A stretch of 64,000 bases of DNA from NCBI GenBank assembly GCA_049975425.1, contig JBNGDI010000011.1:21578-85577 (forward strand). The letters run 5' to 3'. Below the pieces are notes generated by a model. It saw only the letters and a list, made by a program, of their open reading frames with translations. It had not been told where the DNA came from and made no database searches. Positions 25,469 through 33,203 of the stretch are shown one piece after another. The position numbers were made by a program, and so were the translations under genes. Source of the stretch: HyVt-105 sp049975425. GTDB lineage: Bacteria > Bacteroidota > Bacteroidia > Bacteroidales > VadinHA17. Position 1 is the first letter of the stretch; each line of letters begins with the position of its first letter.

Positions 25469-26681
25469 AAAATATCCGCACCGGAGACCGGGAAAAACCG
25501 CGGGGCAGGAAATATGGATGAAAGCCGCTGTGGCCGGAGGATTCTGGGCAGCCATCGAGATCATTATCGGAAGTTTTCTTCACAATCTGCACCTGCCTTT
25601 TGCCGGATCTGTTCTCACATTTCTGGGCGTGGTTATTACCGCTTCATTTTACCGGATCTGGCCGGAAAACGGATTGCTCTGGCGTGCCGGAGTTATATGT
25701 GCCCTGATGAAATCGGTCTCTCCCAGTGCCATCATTCTGGGACCGATGATCGGAATACTGACCGAGGCGGTGATTATGGAGCTGGTATTGCGCTTTATGG
25801 GCAACCGGCTACTGGCTTACATCACAGGAGGCGTTCTGGCCATGTTCAGCACCCTGATCCATAAAATCATCACCCTGCTGATTCTTTACGGAATGAACCT
25901 GGTTCGCATTGCTGAAAACCTGTATTATTTCTCTATCAAGCAGATAGGGACCGATCGGTATACTCTCTGGATACTCCTGGCATTCATTGCGCTGTTTTAT
26001 CTGGCAGGAGGTATAGCGGGAGGATGGATAGGTTATCGTACCGGCAACCATTTGAATATGAACAGCATATCATCAGGCACTCTGAAGGGCCCACACAACC
26101 AGCATTTTCTCAGTGAAACCCCTGCCGGCCGGAAATATTCCGTATGGCTCCTTGCCGCGTATGTGTTTCTGATTCCGGCCGGACTGGTCGTGACTTCCCG
26201 GGCTGGTCTTTGGGTGGCCGTTCTGTTAACCCTGTGCCTTACCCTGATTGTAGCCCTGCTTTATCCCGGATCGGTGAGGAAAATAAGGAAACCGATGTTC
26301 TGGGTGCAGTTTTTCGCTGTAATTATATCAGCGTCATTTTTCCTCGGGAATATCGACCTGCAGGATCCCGGCTGGTCAGTGAACGGCCTGCATGAAGGGA
26401 TCAGGATGTGCCTGAGGGCTCTGATCGTGTATTTCGGTTTTTCTGCCATCAGCAATGAACTGCGGAATCCGGTGATAACCCGCATCCTTACCCGGCGCGG
26501 ACTCGAAAACCTGTATGTTTCCCTTAGTCTGGCATTTATGGTCCTGCCCCATGTAGCCGGAAAAATAACAGGTCCGCGACGGATGATCACACACCCGGGC
26601 GCTTCCCTGATCAGCCTGTTGAATGAAGCCGAGAGATGGCTGGAAGAGATCAGGAATATAGAAACAAAGGGGTCAGGTTGA
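25446..26681 (+). CDS. polytopic membrane protein, ECF-transporter S/T-fusion-like
   Basis: 411 residues, about ten membrane helices in two blocks. The N-terminal block (about 25-200: GGFWAAIEIIIGSFLHNLHLPFAGS, ICALMKSVSPSAIILGPMIGILTEAVIME) resembles substrate-binding S components of ECF transporters. The C-terminal block (about 230-405: ALIVYFGFSAISNELRNPVITRIL, GLENLYVSLSLAFMVLPHV) resembles the EcfT/CbiQ transmembrane component. No ATPase gene is adjacent. It overlaps mobA by 23 bp, so translation is coupled, which hints at a role in molybdenum or cofactor supply. I do not recognise a named family; the ECF reading is inference from pattern. Its end overlaps the convergent YfhO-like gene by 9 bp. 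Confidence 0.62.
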   Translation: MKNTGLNKKYPHRRPGKTAGQEIWMKAAVAGGFWAAIEIIIGSFLHNLHLPFAGSVLTFLGVVITASFYRIWPENGLLWRAGVICALMKSVSPSAIILGPMIGILTEAVIMELVLRFMGNRLLAYITGGVLAMFSTLIHKIITLLILYGMNLVRIAENLYYFSIKQIGTDRYTLWILLAFIALFYLAGGIAGGWIGYRTGNHLNMNSISSGTLKGPHNQHFLSETPAGRKYSVWLLAAYVFLIPAGLVVTSRAGLWVAVLLTLCLTLIVALLYPGSVRKIRKPMFWVQFFAVIISASFFLGNIDLQDPGWSVNGLHEGIRMCLRALIVYFGFSAISNELRNPVITRILTRRGLENLYVSLSLAFMVLPHVAGKITGPRRMITHPGASLISLLNEAERWLEEIRNIETKGSG

Positions 26682-29120
26682 CTGGGTCAGGTTATGCGTT
26701 GTGTACGTGCGCAACTCCTTCACCGCCATTCCCAGGAAAAACAATAGCAGCAACACGGAACTGGCCAGAGATATTTTTTCCCCCACAAAATAACTGCGGG
26801 GTTTGAATTCAAAGGTAAGCCGGTGTTCGCCTGCAGGCAGCAACATTCCCCTCAGCACATAATTTACTCTGAAATGGGGTGTGTGCTCTCCGTCAACAGC
26901 CGAAATCCATCCCTTTTCATAATAAATCTCAGAAAATACAGCCACCTGTTCTTTGCTGCTCCTGTACACATACTCCAGTTTATTGGGCCGGTATGATTCC
27001 AGTCGAATGAAAGAAGCCGTATCTCTGCCGGGAGAGTATCCTGCGAGCAGTTCCGAAAAACGTTGGTCAATGATGGCTTCTGTGGCGGGATCGAAATCAG
27101 ACAGGGCTTCGATTTCTTCATCAGCATTCTCCACCCAGCGCAATGAATCCACAAACCAAACATTCCCCAGTGCACCTGGATTAAACCGGGCCTGAGGCTG
27201 ATTGTTTTCATCGGGAACAATATAATAACGGGTATTGAGCATATTCAGCACCTGAGTATTATTGCGACTGATGTGGCGATCGATCAGTTCCTGATACCGT
27301 TTCATTTTCGCACCGTGGTATCCACCTATGGAATTGTGAAAATAGGATGTACTGGCATCATTAAAGGTACTCACCGTCAAATTCATTACCCGGAAATTCA
27401 GGGTTGTGTCCTGCAGAATCTGCTGGTCAGCGCGGGTAGGCCTGAACGGCTCTCTCACTTCCCTGGCGCTGGTAAAAAAGTCATTATTAAGGTATCTTTT
27501 GTTGACCGGCCACAGATCAATCAAAACCAGGCCGGCCAGGGTAACATAGAAAAAAGCAGGGCTTATCTTTTTGTAATGATACGCCAGCAACAGGGAGAAT
27601 GTAAAAACCACGAAAATAAAAGAACGCAGGGCATCTTTCCTCAGCAGTATTTTCCGGTCGTCGCGCAGGGCTTCTATCAGAGCATCGGGCCATCCGGCCG
27701 ATTGGAGCTGCTGGTCGACAGGACCCTGAAAATTCAGAAGCCAGCCCGGGAACAGGGCAAAAAACAGTGTGATGCCCCCGACAATGCCTGCCGACCATTT
27801 CATGGCCTTCCAGAAATCATCCTTTCCCGTTTTCCCTTCCACAATCTGTTTTACAGCCAGAAAACCCAGCAGGGGTACCACCAGTTCCATGACCACCAGG
27901 ATCATGGACACGGTCCTGAACTTACTATACCCGGGGAAGTAATCAATGAAAAGGTCTGACAGAAAATAGAAATGTTTTCCCCAGGCCAGCATCAGTGATA
28001 ACAGAGCCGCAGCAGCCACCCACCAGCGTACCGGACCTTTAACCAGAAACATTCCCAGAACAAACAGAAAAACTACCACCGCCCCGAGATATACCGGTCC
28101 GGCCGTATACCGCTGTTCGCCCCAGTAGAGAGGCATGTTCCTGATAAATTGCCTTGCCGCCTGCGGGTTCTGCCTTCTGAGTACTTTGTAGGTGGAAGAA
28201 CTTTCATCCAGTTCTCCCACCGATTTCCCACCCAGAAAATTGGGGATCAGCAGATTCATACTTTCCTTTATGCCGTAACTGTAATCATTCAGAATATAAT
28301 CCTTGTCCAGTCCGCGGGTTTTATTTTCAGCATCCAGTGTTAATTCCGATTCTCCCCTGGTAGAATACTTCCCGTATTCTGCCGTAACCAGCACGGAAGT
28401 AATATTGGCTCCCGCCGCCAGAAGGGCGGCAAACAGCAATGCCCCGGCAGTTTTCAGAAAACGTGTAAAAGTTTGCTCCCTTACAGCCACCACCAGATAT
28501 GCAAGTCCCATTAACAGAACGACCATGGCCGTGTAATAGGTGATTTGCAGATGCCCGGCATAAAGCTGCAGGGCCAGAAATACACCGGCAACAGCAGCCC
28601 CCCACCAGCGTTTCCCCCTGAAAGCAAGGACAATCCCTGCCACAATGCCCGGCATATAAGCCATGGCATGGGCTTTTGAATTATGGCCGACACCCCCTAT
28701 AATGAAAAAATAGGTGGAAAAGCCGAACGCCAGGGCGCCGGCAATGCTCAGCCAGGGATCAACCCTGAAAGCCAGGAGCAGAATATAAAAACTGATCAAA
28801 CTGAGGAACAGAAACCTGGCAGGCACCGGGAATCGCAGGGATACTACCCGGTTGACAAAACGGAACAGATTCCCCGGATATACCACGGAAATCAAATAAG
28901 CCGGCATCCCTCCAAACATCCGGTTGGTCCACAGGGCTTCTTCGCCCGTTTCTTCTCTGAAATCGACCACCTCCTTCGACATGCCGATAAACTGCACAAT
29001 ATCGCTTTGCAGGATTCTCTTCCCTTCCAGCAACGGGGAAAAGTATGCAAAACTGATCACAATAAACACCAGTACCGCGATAAAATGCGGGACCATTGAT
29101 TTCAGGCTGAGCTTTTTCAT
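26673..29120 (-). CDS. YfhO-family large membrane protein
   Basis: 815 residues. Twelve or more membrane helices make up most of the protein; a periplasmic domain occupies about residues 560-780, followed by a last helix near the C-terminus. The start VFIVISFAYFSPLLEGKRILQSDIVQFIGMSKEVVDFREETGEEALWTNRMFGGMPAYLIS is typical of YfhO proteins, GT-C-like membrane proteins thought to act in lipoteichoic or surface glycan modification in other bacteria. Which sugar or lipid is used here is unknown. It is followed, in transcription order, by a convergent overlap with the ECF-like gene. Confidence 0.8.
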   Translation of the reverse strand: MKKLSLKSMVPHFIAVLVFIVISFAYFSPLLEGKRILQSDIVQFIGMSKEVVDFREETGEEALWTNRMFGGMPAYLISVVYPGNLFRFVNRVVSLRFPVPARFLFLSLISFYILLLAFRVDPWLSIAGALAFGFSTYFFIIGGVGHNSKAHAMAYMPGIVAGIVLAFRGKRWWGAAVAGVFLALQLYAGHLQITYYTAMVVLLMGLAYLVVAVREQTFTRFLKTAGALLFAALLAAGANITSVLVTAEYGKYSTRGESELTLDAENKTRGLDKDYILNDYSYGIKESMNLLIPNFLGGKSVGELDESSSTYKVLRRQNPQAARQFIRNMPLYWGEQRYTAGPVYLGAVVVFLFVLGMFLVKGPVRWWVAAAALLSLMLAWGKHFYFLSDLFIDYFPGYSKFRTVSMILVVMELVVPLLGFLAVKQIVEGKTGKDDFWKAMKWSAGIVGGITLFFALFPGWLLNFQGPVDQQLQSAGWPDALIEALRDDRKILLRKDALRSFIFVVFTFSLLLAYHYKKISPAFFYVTLAGLVLIDLWPVNKRYLNNDFFTSAREVREPFRPTRADQQILQDTTLNFRVMNLTVSTFNDASTSYFHNSIGGYHGAKMKRYQELIDRHISRNNTQVLNMLNTRYYIVPDENNQPQARFNPGALGNVWFVDSLRWVENADEEIEALSDFDPATEAIIDQRFSELLAGYSPGRDTASFIRLESYRPNKLEYVYRSSKEQVAVFSEIYYEKGWISAVDGEHTPHFRVNYVLRGMLLPAGEHRLTFEFKPRSYFVGEKISLASSVLLLLFFLGMAVKELRTYTTHNLTQST

Positions 29121-29150
29121 GGAAGATGGTTTAAGGAAGTTCCATGCATG

Positions 29151-29381
29151 TCAGTCGTCTATTTCTTCGTAATCCACATATTCCCCCTCATCCGGACTGA
29201 TCCGTTTTTTGCGTTCCGGGTGGTCATTAACGGTTACCCTGCCCTCGTTCTTCTTGATATCCCTTTCCTGTTTCCTGTGCAGATTGTACAGGTATCTTTT
29301 CAGGAAATACCGGTTCAGTAAAGTAACGATATAATACACCGCCACCAGGATCAGTATGGTTTTGAGCAAACCGACAAGCAT
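29151..29381 (-). CDS. DUF4834-like small membrane protein
   Basis: 76 residues. One N-terminal helix (about 3-20, LKTILILVAVYYIVTLL), then a basic stretch and an acidic tail ending DYEEIDD. This small-protein plan matches DUF4834, a Bacteroidota family of unknown function. It lies 30 bp upstream of the YfhO-like gene and has its own promoter box at 29402-29409, so the two are probably one unit. Confidence 0.68.
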   Translation of the reverse strand: MLVGLLKTILILVAVYYIVTLLNRYFLKRYLYNLHRKQERDIKKNEGRVTVNDHPERKKRISPDEGEYVDYEEIDD

Positions 29382-29401
29382 AACTCACTTTTCAGTGCAT
29401 G

Positions 29402-29409
29402 CAAAGTTA
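29402..29409 (-). promoter_or_regulatory. -7 promoter box for DUF4834 and YfhO genes
   Basis: TAACTTTG on the minus strand fits TAnnTTTG, about 20 bases before the ATG at 29381. Confidence 0.55.
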
Positions 29410-29491
29410 CTGATTTATTCAGAAAGCAGCGAAACTGTGGCGGAAATCACTTCCCTGACAGATCCATTCCGTATGAAGTACAGGAAATGTA

Positions 29492-31003
29492 TCAATCAAG
29501 GATAATCGGCTGATCGTTCAGCCATCTTTTCCTGCATCCGAAGACCAGGTTCAGTCCGAAACGAACATTTACCGAATTGAAATTGTTTGGTAGCAGGAAG
29601 CCGTCCAGGTCCCTGAAATCTTCTGTTGTAGCCTGAATTTTAGTAAAGTTCAGAGGAATCCTGTCGGTGATCAGGTAGAAATGAAACGGACCGCCCTTGA
29701 TCACCACTCCTGCACCCAGGTTGTCATAAGCATGGTTCATCATGGAATAGCTGAGGCTGAGGCTGAAAAATTTTGCCAGAAAGGCATTGGCAGAAAGTGT
29801 AACCGATTGCCTCACTTTTTTCCCGATGAATTCACTTCGCGAAACCACCCCGAAAGAAAGCATGTCATCCAACTGGTATTCTCCCGCGAGGTAAAGCTTG
29901 GGTGAAAGAAAGGTGGTATATGCCTGAGCATGATCGCTTACCTGAAACAATCCGGCAATGGAATCCAGCAGGGCCTCGGCTTCCTTGTCCAGATCAAACT
30001 CCGCATTGGCTACCAATCCTTCCGACAGGTCAAATCCGGTAAATTCAAACGTACCGTCCTGTTTGAAATTATATGTATTGGCCCCCCAGTGAATGTAGCC
30101 CAGGTCAATCAAACTGGCTGATACCACCAGCCTTTCGAGCACACGGTATTCCATACCCAGATCCAGCCCCAGTCCCAGGTTCTTCGTATTCAGGATTGTG
30201 CCTGCAATTTCCGAATCGGGAATATCCTGAAAGGTTATGTCATCAATCTCTCCTTCCTGGTTTTTGGTGACTTCGATCGGGGCGGAAACATTCAGGGAGA
30301 GATTGGAATGAAAGCGCAGGTCGAAAGTAGTGGGATCGGTATACAGGCCAATATCCGGAAGAGGGCTTCCCGTTTGAATATTGAAAACACCCAGCAACAC
30401 TTTGGGCTTGAATCCGATATTCAGCTTCGGTGTGACTTCTCTGGCAAACCCCAGGCCAAATTCATGGAAGGCATTTACATTGATGCCCAGGTCGCTGAAA
30501 TCGGCCGTTTCTCCCAGAAAATCTCCATTCCCCTGCAGGGCAATAGCAAACAGGTCGCGCGGCAGGGAAACGTTCGCAGTCACCCTTTCGGTAACATCCA
30601 GATACACATAGGTGTTTTTCGACCTGAAGCCCATGCTCAGCAGGCTCACATTCACCTCCGGGGAAAGCAGGCTTCTTTTATTCAAACCGGCTATAAATTC
30701 TCCTATATCATAGGAAGGGTGAAATATGGTGATCATCGAATCTCGATATTCACCGGTACCCCGGAAAATCACGTCTTCCACATTGAAAAGGGTATTTGAA
30801 AAACTGGCATAGGTAGAAGAAAATCCGGGCATACCGAGAAATACATTGCACCGGAAAACCTTGGCCGGATTCAAATACCTGGCGGCCGGGGTGTTTTTCA
30901 GAAAATAAAGGGTGTTGTTTTGCTGACCGGAAACAGGCACGAGCAACAAAAATCCCAGGAGCACCAAGGTGGCATATCTTTTTATTTTGACAGTGTGGAT
31001 CAT
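29492..31003 (-). CDS. DUF5723-like outer-membrane beta-barrel protein
   Basis: 503 residues from ATG 31003. The signal peptide IKRYATLVLLGFLLLVPVSGQ is followed by NTLYFLKNTPAARYLNPAKVFRCNVFLGMPG, the usual opening of DUF5723 proteins, a Bacteroidota family of predicted outer-membrane barrels. The body alternates beta-strands and ends in FGLNLVFG-like strands. An open frame reaches 31066 but would overlap the preceding gene and put 21 residues before the signal peptide. It follows the 707-residue lipoprotein gene after 52 bp and probably belongs to the same operon. Function unknown. Confidence 0.75.
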   Translation of the reverse strand: MIHTVKIKRYATLVLLGFLLLVPVSGQQNNTLYFLKNTPAARYLNPAKVFRCNVFLGMPGFSSTYASFSNTLFNVEDVIFRGTGEYRDSMITIFHPSYDIGEFIAGLNKRSLLSPEVNVSLLSMGFRSKNTYVYLDVTERVTANVSLPRDLFAIALQGNGDFLGETADFSDLGINVNAFHEFGLGFAREVTPKLNIGFKPKVLLGVFNIQTGSPLPDIGLYTDPTTFDLRFHSNLSLNVSAPIEVTKNQEGEIDDITFQDIPDSEIAGTILNTKNLGLGLDLGMEYRVLERLVVSASLIDLGYIHWGANTYNFKQDGTFEFTGFDLSEGLVANAEFDLDKEAEALLDSIAGLFQVSDHAQAYTTFLSPKLYLAGEYQLDDMLSFGVVSRSEFIGKKVRQSVTLSANAFLAKFFSLSLSYSMMNHAYDNLGAGVVIKGGPFHFYLITDRIPLNFTKIQATTEDFRDLDGFLLPNNFNSVNVRFGLNLVFGCRKRWLNDQPIILD

Positions 31004-31055
31004 GGATCTGTTGTTTTTCTTTATACCGAAATGTTTCAAACCGTGTATTACAAAA

Positions 31056-33179
31056 TTATAATTCAAAGGGAAAACTGAATTCTGTAAGCAGGCCTATATT
31101 AAAATTCAGGCTGTAATAAGTCATCAGTTTCACGGGGGCTGTCCCCCCACCCGAAGTAGTCAATGTCACATTGATAATAAGCTGGGTCGATGCGGACAGA
31201 TCGGCAAAGAACTCGCTCTCCAGATCAATTACCGTGGTATATTCCGAAGGGGTTTCCACAATCCCATCTGCATTGACCGGGGCAGCGGCCAGCAGCTCAA
31301 CATCCAGGGGCGTCCCGGTGGTATGGCTCACCGAGTCATAAGGAGTGATCTGAAAATTCAGGTCCATGGGGAACCAGTTCTCGGTAACTCCCAGGTAAAT
31401 CTTACTATAGGCAATATTGGTCGGGTCAAAATCCTCACCAATATCCACTTCAACCGTATCGACAAGGGAAAGACTGCTGGCCGAAAAATCCAGGGGGATT
31501 TCAGCTTCCAGACCCACATCAATGCGGCTTCTGTCGGTCACGAAATTGCTGATGGTATTATCTTCCTCGGGGTTAACTGTGGCAGACCCTGAAAATACCA
31601 CTTCAAACGGAGGAGGAAGTACCAGAAGGTCTTCCAGATTGGTGTTGGCATTGTCGAACCTCAGGGTATCGGTGATGAAAAGGTCCAGGGTATCAGTCGG
31701 GAAGCTGATCACTTCGGGTTGAGCCCCCAGGTCTGTCGAAGACCCTCCGTCAAAATATCCCGTCATGTCCAAGGCCAGCTCTATGGGAATACCGAACGAA
31801 TTGGTATAGAAAAACTGGATCCTCGGATCAGCAAGCTGGAATGTGCCTGTAATTCGGTCAAGCACCTCATCCTCAATTTTTACGGTATCCTGGTCGAAGG
31901 TTTCTACCATATGTCCCAGATAGCCTTCAATATAAGCAAACGAAATGTTATCAACAGTGAATTCAAGGACGAGGTCGTCGGTAAGATCGAAAGTAACCAT
32001 GTTATTGGAAGAAACTATCTCTATCTCATATTCAAAGGGGAATATATTATAGGGCTGGATAGGATCGGTGGTCATATCCACCTTCACATCATCCAGCAGG
32101 AGGGTTCCCGGCGTGGGATTGCCTCCGTTATACGGAATGATCATTTCATATTCCGGTACAGACCCGTTTACCGTGGCCGAAGGCAAAACGATCCTGACCA
32201 GAATATCTTCCTGAATATTCGAAGTAACGGAATAATTGATCTCGGCCGTTTTGATAATGATCTCACGCACTTCTTCTCCTCCGCTCATCCCAAGGTCCAT
32301 GCTCCCTGCATCCTGTGCAAAAACCTGGTCGGGCAGAATCGCGGTACCGGATGATATTACTACATTTTCCGCCTGGACATCGAACCTGATCTGATCAGTC
32401 AGATCAATCAACACAGGATCGGAACTGCCGGGTGTGCCGAACCCGATGATCTGGACGGTAAATTCGTTGTTGATCAGGGTAAGGCCGGCAAGATCGATCT
32501 GGCGGGTCTGCGACCCCCCGTTGGCTGCCACATTGTTGAATATAATGGTTCCAACTTCGGTACTGTTGGCATCGACCACGCGTACTTCCACCGGGTCGAG
32601 TTCTACAGGCAGCTCATTGGTAAGGGTAACATAAACGGTGCCGCTGGAAAAGGTTACCATGGCATAGTTGCCGAAAGACGGAGTGGTATAGGAACCTGCA
32701 TCAACGGGGGGGCTGATGGCAGGAAAAACGGCATTTTGTCCGTCATTCCCTGTAATTTCAGATTGATAGGGTTCCGGCAGGTTGCCGGCTATTTCCTGGA
32801 GGCTGATATTTCTTACTGTTGAAAAATCATCTATGGATAATTCTCCTGCAGTAAATGTTTTGGTTTCCGGCCCCGACTCGGGGATGGATGACGGGATCTC
32901 TATCAGTTCGTTCACATCGAACGAGATGATGCTGTCTTCCTTAAAAAGAATGGAAATGGACTGATCCGGGTTGAAACGTACCGTGGTATCATCGGCTTCA
33001 ATGGCATTCCCGAGATCAAGGCGCCCCCTGGCCATTTTCAGGGCTACTTTGGGATTCAGTTCTCCCTGATTCGAAAAGGTATCCATGTCCCACGTGTCTT
33101 TCACACAGGAATCCAGGCCGGTAAGCAAAATACCACATGTAACAGCAATAATAATGAATGGGCTTATACGTGCTTTCAT
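31056..33179 (-). CDS. large beta-rich lipoprotein of unknown family
   Basis: 707 residues. The signal peptide ends in LTGLDSCVKDTWDMD; Cys25 is a plausible lipidated cysteine, and acidic residues after it fit surface export rules in Bacteroidota. The rest is predicted almost all beta, with repeated short segments such as TFSSGTVYVTLTNELPVELDPVEVRVVD and similar strands at about residues 165-225, 285-350, 380-430 and 520-600. No enzyme motif is seen. It lies between the DUF3352-like gene (24 bp upstream in transcription) and the DUF5723-like barrel, suggesting one envelope complex. I do not recognise the family. Confidence 0.65.
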   Translation of the reverse strand: MKARISPFIIIAVTCGILLTGLDSCVKDTWDMDTFSNQGELNPKVALKMARGRLDLGNAIEADDTTVRFNPDQSISILFKEDSIISFDVNELIEIPSSIPESGPETKTFTAGELSIDDFSTVRNISLQEIAGNLPEPYQSEITGNDGQNAVFPAISPPVDAGSYTTPSFGNYAMVTFSSGTVYVTLTNELPVELDPVEVRVVDANSTEVGTIIFNNVAANGGSQTRQIDLAGLTLINNEFTVQIIGFGTPGSSDPVLIDLTDQIRFDVQAENVVISSGTAILPDQVFAQDAGSMDLGMSGGEEVREIIIKTAEINYSVTSNIQEDILVRIVLPSATVNGSVPEYEMIIPYNGGNPTPGTLLLDDVKVDMTTDPIQPYNIFPFEYEIEIVSSNNMVTFDLTDDLVLEFTVDNISFAYIEGYLGHMVETFDQDTVKIEDEVLDRITGTFQLADPRIQFFYTNSFGIPIELALDMTGYFDGGSSTDLGAQPEVISFPTDTLDLFITDTLRFDNANTNLEDLLVLPPPFEVVFSGSATVNPEEDNTISNFVTDRSRIDVGLEAEIPLDFSASSLSLVDTVEVDIGEDFDPTNIAYSKIYLGVTENWFPMDLNFQITPYDSVSHTTGTPLDVELLAAAPVNADGIVETPSEYTTVIDLESEFFADLSASTQLIINVTLTTSGGGTAPVKLMTYYSLNFNIGLLTEFSFPFEL

Positions 33180-33203
33180 GATCCGATGAGGTTTTTCAAT
33201 GTA

